A program made the translations under genes and the position numbers. The notes below the pieces were generated by a model that saw nothing but the letters and a program-made list of their open reading frames with translations, searched no databases and was not told where the DNA came from. Below, in pieces: positions 6,690 to 13,871 of a DNA stretch of 16,351 nucleotides. The DNA is from Streptosporangiaceae bacterium (GTDB lineage Bacteria; Actinomycetota; Actinomycetes; Streptosporangiales; Streptosporangiaceae), in contig JASHOI010000376.1 of NCBI GenBank assembly GCA_030041195.1, forward strand, positions 1 to 16,351, written 5' to 3'. Each line of letters starts with the position of its first letter. Within the stretch, counting starts at the first letter, position 1.

Positions 6690-7559
6690 ATGACCTGCCC
6701 GAACTGCCAAGGCATCGACCGCCGCGCACTCCTCGGCCTGCTCGGGCTCGGCGTCGCCAGCGTTCTCGCCGGCTGCGACACCGAGTCCCACCGTGCGGCG
6801 ATCGCCGCCGATCACGTCCGCCCCACGCCGCGTCCCGCCCGCACGCCGGCCGCGGCAACGCCCTCGCCGTCCCCCGAGGCTCTGCCCCCGATCCCCGCAC
6901 CGGTTCCTGGCCCGTCACAAATCTTCTGGCAGGGGGCGCCAGCGGCCGCCGCGGCGAGACAGGTTGCGATCACGATCGACGACGGTTACTGCGCCGAATG
7001 CGCTCAGGCCTACGCCGCCCTCGCCCAGGCCACCGGCATCCACATCACGTTCAACCCCAACGGCTGCTACGGCGAGATCTGGAACCCGCTGGCCAAGATC
7101 CTCAAGCCGCTCATCGAGGCCGGGCAGGTCCAGATCGGCAACCATACCTTCAACCACTGGTGGCTCACCGAGCTCACCGACTCCCAGGTCACCGCCCAGC
7201 TCGAGCAGAACGAGGAATGGATCGAGCAGACCTACGGGATCACCGCGCGCCCCTGGTGGCGCCCGCCGTACGGCGCCTACGACGAGCGCACCAACGAGCT
7301 CGCCGCGTCCATCGGGTACACGAACGTGCTGATGTGGAACGGGAGTTTCGGCGACTCCACCCCGCTCCGGCCACGGACCATCATGTACCTGGCCAGGGAA
7401 TACCTTCGTCCGGGCGTGGTCATGCTCGGCCACGCCAACCATCCCGCGGTCACCCACCTGTTCCGCCAGATCGGCGAGATCATCACCGCCCGCGGCCTGC
7501 ACCCGGTCACGCTCGACGAGATGTTCGGCACCAGCCGCCGCACCGGACGGGCGGCCTGA
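6690..7559 (+). CDS. Polysaccharide deacetylase (NodB domain), exported lipoprotein
   Basis: A 289-residue CE4-type deacetylase predicted to act outside the membrane on acetylated sugar polymers. Residues 11-29 form an arginine-led signal (DRRALLGLLGLGVASVLAGC) with lipobox LAGC at Cys29; the RR could be a Tat signal. A Pro/Ala/Thr-rich linker (43-75) follows. The NodB domain shows TIDDG (95-99, Asp97/Asp98), the zinc motif H152-x3-H156 in GNHTFNH, RPPYGAYD (191-198) and GHANH near 248. Motif 4 is divergent (MWNGSFGD). An unusual CPNC pair (Cys3, Cys6) precedes the signal. ATG 6690 has GGAG 10 nt upstream. The preceding 160 bases (6530-6689) hold no other feature I can support. It is convergent with the MFS gene (13 nt gap). 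Confidence 0.9.
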   Translation: MTCPNCQGIDRRALLGLLGLGVASVLAGCDTESHRAAIAADHVRPTPRPARTPAAATPSPSPEALPPIPAPVPGPSQIFWQGAPAAAAARQVAITIDDGYCAECAQAYAALAQATGIHITFNPNGCYGEIWNPLAKILKPLIEAGQVQIGNHTFNHWWLTELTDSQVTAQLEQNEEWIEQTYGITARPWWRPPYGAYDERTNELAASIGYTNVLMWNGSFGDSTPLRPRTIMYLAREYLRPGVVMLGHANHPAVTHLFRQIGEIITARGLHPVTLDEMFGTSRRTGRAA

Positions 7560-7572
7560 ACGGGACGCGTGG

Positions 7573-9159
7573 CTAGTCCGTGGCGTGCTGACGCGCGACG
7601 ACGGCGGCCGTGACAACGAGCAGCGCGGCCCCGACGCGCAGCCCGGTGCTGGTGCCGCTGGTGAACGCGTCCCTGGTGGCGTTGATGAGGTGCTCCCGGA
7701 CGGCGGGATCCGGGACGCTCGACGCGTACCGCAGCGCGGATGTGATCGAGTTCCTGATGGCCTGCCCCCGCGCGCCGGGAACGTCGCGCATGGCGGCCGG
7801 CAGGTGGCTGGCGAAGCGGGCGGTGAGGATCGTGCTGAGCACGGCGACGCCCAGCGCGGAGCCGAGTTCGCGGGTGGTGCTGGCCAGGCCGGAGCTGACG
7901 CCCGCGTGGCTGGGCGGAAGCGCGTGGACGATCATTCCCGAGAGCGGCGGCATCGCCAGCCCCATTCCGCCGCTGACGAGCGCGAGCAGCAGGCCGTAGA
8001 GCGGATAGGGGGTCGCGGCGGTGGCGAACGACAGCAGCGCGAGCCCGGCCGCCAGCGACAGCAGCCCGAGAAGGATCGTGGCCCGGGCGCCGATGCGTGC
8101 GGCCAGGCGCGTGCTTTGCGCGCTGGCGTACGGCATCACGACCGCGACCGGGAGGATGCACACCCCCGCGAGCAGCGGCGAGTACCCCTTGACGTCCTGC
8201 AGGTACTGGGCGTTGATGTAGAACAGGCCGAACAGCGCGAAGAACAGCACGGTGATCCCGAGCGCCCCGGCGCGCACCCCCGCGAGCCGGAACAGGCGCG
8301 GATCGAGCATCGGCCGCGCGCGGCGCACCTCGTACCCGGCGAACGCCGCGAGCAGCACGCCGGCGATCAGCAGCGATCCGAGCACCCGCCAGGAGCCCCA
8401 GCCGTCCTGCGGCCCGTCGATGACGCCGTACAGCAACGCCACGCTGCCGGCGGTCAGCAGCAGTGCGCCGCCGCCGTCCACCGGGTCGCTGTGCCGGGCC
8501 TGAGCCGGCACGCTCGAGGCGATCAGCGCCGCCGCCGCGAGCGCGATCGGCACGCCGGACCAGAACAGCACCCGCCAGCCGCCGATCTCGACCGCGAGGC
8601 CGCCGCCGAGGTTGCCGGCCACGCCGCCGATCCCGGTCAGTCCCGACCACAGCGCCACCGCGCGCGGACGGTCTGCGGGCTCAACGCGCGCGAGCGTGAC
8701 CGCGAGCGTCGCCGGCAGGACGAGCGCCGCCCCGGCGCCGCTGAGCGCGCGCCCGCCCATCAGCACCGCGACGCTGGGGGCCAGTGCGGCCACGGCCGAT
8801 CCCGCCGCGAACAAGCCCAGGCCGGCCAGCATCGCGAGCTTGCGCCCGAACCGGTCGCCGAGCGCTCCGGCCGGGATCAGCAGGCAGGCGAACACCAGCG
8901 TGTAGCTGTCCACGATCCACGCGGTCGCGGACACCGATGGGTTCAGGCTGCTCGCCTGGAGCTTCGGGATCGCGAGGTTGACCGCGGCGACCATCGCGAT
9001 CACGAGGACCACCGCCGGCGCGACCACTCCGGCGGCGGCAGCCGCGGTCGCCGGGCGGTCGCCCTCCGGCGCGACGACTCCCTCGGCGGTCGCCGGGCGG
9101 TCGCCCTCGGGCGCGACGGCCGCCCGATCGATGTCCTGGTCCGTCCGTAGCCGTGTCAT
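7573..9159 (-). CDS. MFS drug efflux transporter, DHA2 (14-TM) type
   Basis: A 528-residue proton-driven efflux pump of the EmrB/QacA type. After a hydrophilic Ala/Pro-rich N-terminus (1-45), membrane segments begin at about 46; VNLAIPKLQ and WIVDSYTLVFA (81-91) are typical DHA2 signatures and motif A is GDRFGRK (101-107). The rest is a run of hydrophobic helices including PATLAVTLARVEPADRPRAV and the C-terminal LGSALGVAVLSTILTARF. The open frame extends to TTG 9195, but that codon is the -35 box of its own promoter; ATG 9159 lies 7 nt after a TACTGT -10 box, implying a leaderless mRNA. Divergently paired with a TetR gene whose likely operator covers the promoter, so expression is probably induced by a transported drug. 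The N-terminal codons contain a 42-bp-period duplication. Confidence 0.92.
   Translation of the reverse strand: MTRLRTDQDIDRAAVAPEGDRPATAEGVVAPEGDRPATAAAAAGVVAPAVVLVIAMVAAVNLAIPKLQASSLNPSVSATAWIVDSYTLVFACLLIPAGALGDRFGRKLAMLAGLGLFAAGSAVAALAPSVAVLMGGRALSGAGAALVLPATLAVTLARVEPADRPRAVALWSGLTGIGGVAGNLGGGLAVEIGGWRVLFWSGVPIALAAAALIASSVPAQARHSDPVDGGGALLLTAGSVALLYGVIDGPQDGWGSWRVLGSLLIAGVLLAAFAGYEVRRARPMLDPRLFRLAGVRAGALGITVLFFALFGLFYINAQYLQDVKGYSPLLAGVCILPVAVVMPYASAQSTRLAARIGARATILLGLLSLAAGLALLSFATAATPYPLYGLLLALVSGGMGLAMPPLSGMIVHALPPSHAGVSSGLASTTRELGSALGVAVLSTILTARFASHLPAAMRDVPGARGQAIRNSITSALRYASSVPDPAVREHLINATRDAFTSGTSTGLRVGAALLVVTAAVVARQHATD
9044..9117. repeat. In-frame tandem duplication, 42-bp period, in the MFS N-terminus
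   Basis: A 32-bp unit at 9044-9075 recurs at 9086-9117 with one mismatch, offset 42 bp (14 codons). In the protein it gives VAPEGDRPATA twice in the hydrophilic tail before the first membrane helix. Part of the unit (GCGCGACNACTCC) appears a third time near 9019-9031. Confidence 0.9.
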
Positions 9160-9166
9160 ACGACAG

Positions 9167-9195
9167 ACAGTAGACGCAACGTTGCGTCTCGTCAA
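9167..9195 (-). promoter_or_regulatory. Promoter of the MFS gene
   Basis: On the minus strand, TTGACG (9195-9190) and TACTGT (9172-9167) are separated by exactly 17 nt and the -10 box lies 7 nt before ATG 9159. This is the best-formed promoter of the window. Its spacer is a perfect 18-bp palindrome. Confidence 0.75.
9172..9189. promoter_or_regulatory. TetR operator 1, perfect 18-bp palindrome
   Basis: AGACGCAACGTTGCGTCT is its own reverse complement. It occupies the whole -35/-10 spacer of the MFS promoter and touches the -10 box, so a bound regulator would exclude RNA polymerase. Confidence 0.8.
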
Positions 9196-9200
9196 AGAGG

Positions 9201-9228
9201 CTGACGCAACGCCGCGTTGCGCTAAGAT
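9201..9228 (+). promoter_or_regulatory. Promoter of the tetR gene
   Basis: CTGACG (9201-9206) and TAAGAT (9223-9228) are separated by 16 nt. Transcription would start near 9235, giving a leader of about 34 nt to TTG 9269 with a GGGAG ribosome site. Confidence 0.6.
9205..9221. promoter_or_regulatory. TetR operator 2, 17-bp palindrome
   Basis: CGCAACGC-C-GCGTTGCG has perfect 8-bp arms around one base. It shares the CGCAAC half-site with operator 1, and lies in the tetR -35/-10 spacer, 32.5 bp centre-to-centre from operator 1 (about three helical turns). Autoregulation is inferred. Confidence 0.75.
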
Positions 9229-9239
9229 CCAGAGGACTG

Positions 9240-9251
9240 CGTAACGTTATG
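9240..9251. promoter_or_regulatory. Possible third, degenerate operator in the tetR leader
   Basis: CGTAACGTTATG matches the core of operator 1 (CGCAACGTTGCG) at 9 of 12 positions and contains the palindrome TAACGTTA. It lies just downstream of the predicted transcription start. Confidence 0.35.
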
Positions 9252-9268
9252 GCCCCGGGAGATTCCGG

Positions 9269-9892
9269 TTGACCGCCACCGACTCATCCCGCGCCCCGAA
9301 GGGACGCGCGCCGCACCGCCGCGACGAGAACGCGCGGGTCGCGGTGCTGCACGCCGCCGATGACCTGCTCGTCGAGCGCGGCTTCCGCGGCGTGACGATC
9401 GAGGGCATCGCCGCACGCGCCGGCGTCGCCAAGCAGACGATCTACCGGTGGTGGCCGTCCAAGGTCGACATCCTCCTGGACACGCTGATCGACGACGCGA
9501 GCAGCCAGCTGGCCATCCCGGACACGGGATCGGCCGTCGAGAGCACCCGCCGGTACCTGCGCAGCCTGGCGCGCTTTCTCACCAAAGAGCCGGCCGGAAG
9601 GGTGCTGCTCGCGCTCATCGGCGAGGCCCAGCACGACCCGGAGACCGCGCGCACGTTCCGCCAGCGCTACCTTGACCCGCAGCGCCAGCGCGAGCGCGCG
9701 ATGCTGCGGCGCGGCGTCGCGTCCGGCGAGCTTTCTGCCGGGCTCGACATCGATGCCGCCCTCGACGCGCTCTGCGGGCCGGTCCTCTACCGCGCGCTCA
9801 CCGGCGCGCCGGTCCCGCGGGCGTTCATCGACGGCCTCATCGCCGACGTCCTGGATCGCCACGTCGCCGCTGGCGCCGCGGGCCGCGGCTGA
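9269..9892 (+). CDS. TetR/AcrR-family transcriptional repressor of the adjacent MFS gene
   Basis: A 207-residue DNA-binding regulator. The N-terminal helix-turn-helix is at about 24-62: VAVLHAADDLLVERGFRG, then VTIEGIAARAGVAKQTIYRW, which is the classical TetR recognition region, followed by WPSKVDIL. The C-terminal ligand domain (about 75-200) resembles the TetR_C_11-type regulators with LRSLARFL and ALIGEAQHDPETARTFRQRY. Start is TTG 9269 with GGGAG 7 nt upstream; a short ATG frame at 9249 runs into TGA after seven codons. Its gene is divergent from the efflux transporter and both promoters contain the same palindrome family, so it most likely represses the pump and itself until a drug binds. 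Convergent with the peptidyl-tRNA hydrolase gene (9 nt gap). Confidence 0.92.
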   Translation: MTATDSSRAPKGRAPHRRDENARVAVLHAADDLLVERGFRGVTIEGIAARAGVAKQTIYRWWPSKVDILLDTLIDDASSQLAIPDTGSAVESTRRYLRSLARFLTKEPAGRVLLALIGEAQHDPETARTFRQRYLDPQRQRERAMLRRGVASGELSAGLDIDAALDALCGPVLYRALTGAPVPRAFIDGLIADVLDRHVAAGAAGRG

Positions 9893-9901
9893 CAGAGGCG
9901 C

Positions 9902-10249
9902 TCAGAGCAGGGACAGCCCGGCGGTCACCGCGTCGATCCGCTCGCTGTCGGCGGGCCCGAGCGCGCAGCACGTCCGCGTGCCCGGGCTCACCTGGGTGCG
10001 GCCGGCGTCGCAGATGAGCTCGGTCGGCAGCCCGGCGGCGCGGGCCTGCCGCACCACGTCGTCGAGCTGCGCGCCGTCCGCCACCTTGAGCACGACCTTG
10101 GGCTGCCCCTGCTGCAGCCAGGCCGCGAGGTCGGCGCCGCCCAGGCCGTCCAGCACGGCGGCCACTGCCGCGTGGGCGACCTGCGCGGCGATCTTGCCGC
10201 GTCCCATGCCGAGGTCCGTCCTGACCACGAGCGCCAGCTTCTCCGCCAC
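9902..10249 (-). CDS. pth2: Peptidyl-tRNA hydrolase, Pth2 (archaeal/eukaryotic type)
   Basis: A 115-residue cytoplasmic protein of the Pth2 family, which releases peptides from peptidyl-tRNA. Family signatures are clear: KLALVVRTDLGMGRGKIAAQ at the N-terminus (catalytic-region Lys in GKIAAQ), then VAHAAVAAV, a QPKVVLKV strand, LPTELICDAGRTQ and the final CALGPADSERID. It is complete; the family is usually 110-125 residues. Bacteria normally rely on the unrelated Pth1, but Pth2-like paralogues are known in Actinobacteria. GTG 10249 is preferred because it lies 6 nt after TACCGT on the minus strand; GTG 10255 is two codons longer and abuts that box. It follows the flavoenzyme gene on the same strand by 36-43 nt but probably has its own promoter. 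Confidence 0.92.
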   Translation of the reverse strand: MAEKLALVVRTDLGMGRGKIAAQVAHAAVAAVLDGLGGADLAAWLQQGQPKVVLKVADGAQLDDVVRQARAAGLPTELICDAGRTQVSPGTRTCCALGPADSERIDAVTAGLSLL

Positions 10250-10255
10250 CAGCAC

Positions 10256-10261
10256 ACGGTA
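10256..10261 (-). promoter_or_regulatory. Possible -10 box of pth2
   Basis: Minus-strand TACCGT lies 6 nt before GTG 10249, the leaderless arrangement. No -35 is evident and the box overlaps the short gap after the upstream gene, so this is tentative. Confidence 0.35.
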
Positions 10262-10291
10262 CGGCGCCCGCCCCGCCGGAATCGCGCGGGC

Positions 10292-12064
10292 TCAGCCGAA
10301 CAGCGTGTCCAGGAACGGGCTGCTGAACACCGAGTTGGGATCGTAGGAGCTGAGGATCGATACGGCCGTGCTCCAGCCGTCGTCGCTGGCCTGGCCGGCG
10401 CTGACCGCGGCCGGGATCGTGCTGCCGAGGATCGTCGCGCTGGTCCACGGCGCGGTCGACGTGCACGCCCAGGCCTTGGACCATTCCGGCCGGACGCACG
10501 CGTAGCTGCCGGTGTAGTTGCTCCAGATCCAGGCCTCCATGTCCGCGTAGAACGCCGAGAAGCCCGCGGTGACCGGCAGCGTGCCCATGTCCAGCCAGAC
10601 CGCGGTGTCCCAGCCGGGCTGGTCGGGCCGGGGCCGCAGCGAGGACAGGATCGGCGACTGGGCGCCGCTGACCAGGGCGTCCGACGGATTGTCCAGGCCG
10701 GTGACCCGGATCTCGACGGGCCCGTTCATCGGGTACAGGCCCTGCGCCGCGTAACTGGACAGCAGGCTGCTGTACTGCGTGTAGAAGTCGCTGACCACCT
10801 GCTGGATGCTGGCCCGCGAGGTGATGATCGCGAAGCCGGCCTCGACGATCCGCACCGTGGACGGCTCCACGTAGAGCAGCACGTTCTGCCACTGGCCCCA
10901 GAGGTCCCACGTGAACGTGAACACCAGGCCGGTGTCGACCAGCGCTATCGCCGCCGCCTCGAACGCGGGCGTGCCGGAGACGTCGCCGGCCGCGACCTCG
11001 TCGAAGAACGTGTTCTCCGCCGCGGTCACGTCGTTCGTGAACGAGTAGTTGTACGGGCTGGTCACCTCCACCGACAGCAGCGGCTGGGTTGGGGCGATCG
11101 ACCACACCTTCAGCCACGGCGTGTCGGTGAACGGGAACCAGATCGCCTCGACGCGGCCGGCTCCGTCCGCGTAGCTGGCCAGCGAACTGGATCCGGCGCT
11201 GGCGGGCGGGGCGAACAGGTCCGCGGCCGAGATGTCCACCCAGCTCTGGCACTGCAGGTTCTGGGACGCCGCGAGCTGCAGGGTGACCGAGGTGATGAAC
11301 GCCCGGCCCAGGTGCGCCAGGAACGCGCGGATGTCCGGGTCCGAGCGCTGGAACGTCGTCAGCACGTACTGGCCGGACGAGGAGTCCCAGACGACCGCGG
11401 TGAGCGACAGGATGAGATTGGACAGCGATCCGTAGGTCTGCCCGGACAGCATCGTCTCGCCGGTCGCCGGGATCGCGCTGCCGTGCGCGTTGATGGCCAG
11501 CGCGCCGCCGACCGTGATGTCGCCGGGCGCCGGGATCGCGCAGAACCCGTAGCCTGCCGCCGCCATCGCGCTGGTGAGCGTGTTCATCGTGACGCCGGTG
11601 CCGACCGTGGCCGTGGCCGGCGACCCGGCGGCTATCGACACCGAGGTCAGATTCTGGGTGGTGTCGAGCAGCACGTAGCCGGCCCCGGTGCTGCCGGCGG
11701 GCAGCAGGATCGGTGACCAGTTGTGGCACATGCCCTTGGCCCGCAGCCGGTATCCGTTGGCGTATGCCCAGTTGGCCAGCGTGACCACGTCGTCGGCCGA
11801 GGCCGGGGCGCAGGTCCAGACGTCGTCGATGACGATCATGCCGGCCCAGTTCTGGTACGCCTGCTGGTAGATCGAGATCGAGGACGGGAAGTTCGGCGGC
11901 GGGGACGTGGTGGCCTGTGCGCTGGCCGGGCTGACGCGGAACACCGGCACCCAGGCCAGGGCGCCGGCCGCGGCGGCGCCGGCGATGAAGGCACGCCGGG
12001 ACGGCCTGCCGGACCGGACTGAGCGCGGTAAGCCAGAAAGAGCGGGGTCGTGGCGGGGCTGCAT
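10292..12064 (-). CDS. Tat-exported FAD-linked oxidase, cholesterol oxidase class II-like
   Basis: A 590-residue secreted flavoenzyme of the vanillyl-alcohol-oxidase fold. Residues 22-49 are a twin-arginine signal (SRRAFIAGAAAAGALAW..., cleavage likely after ASA at 49). The mature start, FPSSISIYQQAYQNWAGMIV (59-78) followed by WTCAP, and the C-terminal YDPNSVFSSPFLDTLF match Brevibacterium sterolicum cholesterol oxidase II, whose FAD is covalently bound to His. The equivalent His is His114 (KGMCHNWSP), and the catalytic Glu/Arg pair appears as Glu451-x-Arg453 (VEIRVTG), with Glu306 (RVEAIWFP) as a third conserved acid. A sterol or another hydroxylated lipid is the expected substrate; oxygen would be reduced to H2O2. 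ATG 12064 has AGGAGG 6 nt upstream; an ATG at 12145 lies before it and has none. Divergent from the APC permease. Confidence 0.88.
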   Translation of the reverse strand: MQPRHDPALSGLPRSVRSGRPSRRAFIAGAAAAGALAWVPVFRVSPASAQATTSPPPNFPSSISIYQQAYQNWAGMIVIDDVWTCAPASADDVVTLANWAYANGYRLRAKGMCHNWSPILLPAGSTGAGYVLLDTTQNLTSVSIAAGSPATATVGTGVTMNTLTSAMAAAGYGFCAIPAPGDITVGGALAINAHGSAIPATGETMLSGQTYGSLSNLILSLTAVVWDSSSGQYVLTTFQRSDPDIRAFLAHLGRAFITSVTLQLAASQNLQCQSWVDISAADLFAPPASAGSSSLASYADGAGRVEAIWFPFTDTPWLKVWSIAPTQPLLSVEVTSPYNYSFTNDVTAAENTFFDEVAAGDVSGTPAFEAAAIALVDTGLVFTFTWDLWGQWQNVLLYVEPSTVRIVEAGFAIITSRASIQQVVSDFYTQYSSLLSSYAAQGLYPMNGPVEIRVTGLDNPSDALVSGAQSPILSSLRPRPDQPGWDTAVWLDMGTLPVTAGFSAFYADMEAWIWSNYTGSYACVRPEWSKAWACTSTAPWTSATILGSTIPAAVSAGQASDDGWSTAVSILSSYDPNSVFSSPFLDTLFG

Positions 12065-12287
12065 GGCTTTCCTCCTCGATGCGGGGGGTGGGCTGAAGGT
12101 GGTCGTCAGCTCAACCAAGCGCTTGATTGGCTGGAACCTGAGCACAAGGTAAATCCCGATGGGGGAGCGGGCAATACTGAAACGTGTTCTATTTTTGGGA
12201 CCGGCCCGCAGACCTCAGCCCGGATGGGGATTGCCAGCGGCCCGTGCCCCTGATGTGATGCGAGCGGGCGCGAGAAGGAGTCCAGGC
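12065..12287. promoter_or_regulatory. Divergent control region between flavoenzyme and permease
   Basis: 223 bp without a gene. It is less GC-rich than its surroundings (12,130-12,200). It holds the ribosome sites of both genes (minus AGGAGG 12076-12071; plus AAGGAG 12275-12280), a palindrome at 12116-12125 and a possible plus-strand -10 box TATTTT at 12190-12195 without a clear -35. I could not place the minus-strand promoter. Confidence 0.5.
12116..12125. promoter_or_regulatory. Candidate LacI-family operator
   Basis: CAAGCGCTTG is a perfect palindrome containing AA-N-CG-N-TT, the core shared by LacI/GalR-family operators. Flanking CCAA (12115-12118) and TTGG (12127-12130) form a second offset inverted pair. 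It lies about 52 bp upstream of the flavoenzyme start codon. No LacI gene is in the window. Confidence 0.45.
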
Positions 12288-13871
12288 ATGACCCAGACCC
12301 GGCCATCTCAGTTACTGCTCGAGACAACGGCGAGCGCGCTGCGGGAGAAGAGCAAGCTCCGCCGTCATTTCCGCCGCTTCGACATGCTGTTCTACCTGAT
12401 CTGCACGGTGGTGACGCTCGACACCATCGGCGCGGTGGCCAGCAACGGCGCCCAGGGATTCACCTGGCTGCTGTTCCTCGCCGTCTTCTTTTTCCTGCCG
12501 TACTCGCTGTGCATCGCCGAGCTCGGGTCGGCGTTCCCGCAGGAGGGCGGGCCCTACGTGTGGACCCGGCTGGCGTTCGGCCGGCCGCTCGCGGCCGTCA
12601 ACTCGGTCATCTACTGGATCTCCAATCCGATCTGGGTCGGCGGATCGCTGACGATCGTGTCGCTGGCCGCCCTCGGCGACTTCTTCGCCCCGATCACCGG
12701 CGCCTGGCAGTACGTGTACGCGGTGGTGTTCATCTGGTTCACGATCGGTGCGGCGATCGTGTCGCTGCGGTACGGCAAGTGGGTGCCGACGCTGGGCGCC
12801 TGGGCACGCGGGGCGGTGCTGCTGTTCTTCGAGGTGTCGGTGCTGATCTACGCGGCCAGGCACGGCGTGCACGGCTTCGGCGGGCACGCGTTCGTGCCCA
12901 GCTACGCGATCTTCATCGCGGTGGTCCCGGTGCTGTTCTTCAACTACGCCGGGATGGAGGTCCCGTCCGCGGCCGGCGAGGAGATGACCAATCCGCGGCG
13001 TGACGTGCCGTTCTCCATCGCCTGGTCGGGGCTTGCCACGGTGCTGGCCTACGGGCTCCCGATCCTGTCGATCGTGCTCGTGCTCCCGGCAGGCCAGGTG
13101 TCCGGGCTCAGCGGGTTCCTGGACGCGGCCAAGGCGGTGTTCACCGTCTACGGCGGCCACGTGGCGGCCAGCGGGACGGCCACCCTCACCGGCGGCGGGC
13201 TGCTGCTCGGCCGCATCACCGGGATCACCTTCGTTTTCGCCCTGGCCAGCGCCGGGACGACGTGGATCATGGGCGCCGACCGGACCGAGGCGATCGCGTC
13301 CATCGACGGCGGCGGCCCCAGCATCCTCGGCAGGTTCTCCGCGCGGTTCGGCACCCCGGCCGGGATGAACGTGCTGTCCGGGGTGGTGGCGACGATACTG
13401 ATGGTCTGCGCCTTCAAGATCACCAGCGGCAACGCGAACCGGTACTTCGAGGCCGTGCTGGGCCTGACGATCTCCACAACCACGATCTCGTACCTGTTCA
13501 TCTTCCCGGCGCTGATCCGGCTGCGGTACTCGCGCTCCGAGGTCGAGCGCCCGTACCGGGTTCCGTGGGGGACCGCGGGCGCCTGGATCTGCTCGGTCGT
13601 GCCCACGTTCTGGGCGCTGCTGGCCACCGTCGCGCTGATCTGGCCGGGGTTCGGGGTCGGCTGGTTCGGCACCGGCGGCAACCCGAACGACGACCTCGCC
13701 GCGCTCAGCTTCTCGCACCAGCGGCTGGCGTATGAGCTCAGCCAGATCGTGCCGCTGGCGGTGATCGTCGTGGTCGGCGTGATCTTCTACGCGCTCGGCC
13801 GCGGGGAACGGGCGGACGTGGTCACCGAGCCGGTCACGGGCGCGCCGCTCCCGTCCCCGGATTCAGGCTGA
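12288..13871 (+). CDS. APC-family amino-acid permease
   Basis: A 527-residue inner-membrane transporter of the amino acid-polyamine-organocation superfamily (LeuT fold, about 12 helices). After a hydrophilic 32-residue N-terminus, the first helix begins near DMLFYLICTVVTLDTIGAVA (32-51). The family motifs YSLCIAELGSAFPQEGGPYV (about 74-93) and FFNYAGMEVPSAAGEEMTNP (about 219-238), the latter ending RRDVP, are those of AA_permease_2/glutamate:GABA-antiporter-like members; the substrate may be an amino acid or amine. ATG 12288 has AAGGAG 7 nt upstream. The last 85 bp overlap, on the opposite strand, the 3' end of the ABC transporter gene. The gene diverges from the secreted flavoenzyme. Confidence 0.92.
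   Translation: MTQTRPSQLLLETTASALREKSKLRRHFRRFDMLFYLICTVVTLDTIGAVASNGAQGFTWLLFLAVFFFLPYSLCIAELGSAFPQEGGPYVWTRLAFGRPLAAVNSVIYWISNPIWVGGSLTIVSLAALGDFFAPITGAWQYVYAVVFIWFTIGAAIVSLRYGKWVPTLGAWARGAVLLFFEVSVLIYAARHGVHGFGGHAFVPSYAIFIAVVPVLFFNYAGMEVPSAAGEEMTNPRRDVPFSIAWSGLATVLAYGLPILSIVLVLPAGQVSGLSGFLDAAKAVFTVYGGHVAASGTATLTGGGLLLGRITGITFVFALASAGTTWIMGADRTEAIASIDGGGPSILGRFSARFGTPAGMNVLSGVVATILMVCAFKITSGNANRYFEAVLGLTISTTTISYLFIFPALIRLRYSRSEVERPYRVPWGTAGAWICSVVPTFWALLATVALIWPGFGVGWFGTGGNPNDDLAALSFSHQRLAYELSQIVPLAVIVVVGVIFYALGRGERADVVTEPVTGAPLPSPDSG

Noticed and set aside
9044..9117. CRISPR or attachment-site repeat
   Set aside because: Only two full copies, in frame inside a coding region with a 10-bp spacer.
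7585..9150. 521-codon plus-strand open frame opposite the MFS transporter
   Set aside because: High-GC shadow; the minus strand has membrane helices, DHA2 motifs and a promoter.
9837..11729. 630-codon minus frame overlapping pth2 and the flavoenzyme
   Set aside because: Out of frame with both well-supported proteins and low-complexity Arg/Gly-rich.
12312..13718. 468-codon minus frame opposite the permease
   Set aside because: Shadow of an APC protein with clear motifs; Arg/Glu/Asp/Gly-rich translation without a domain.
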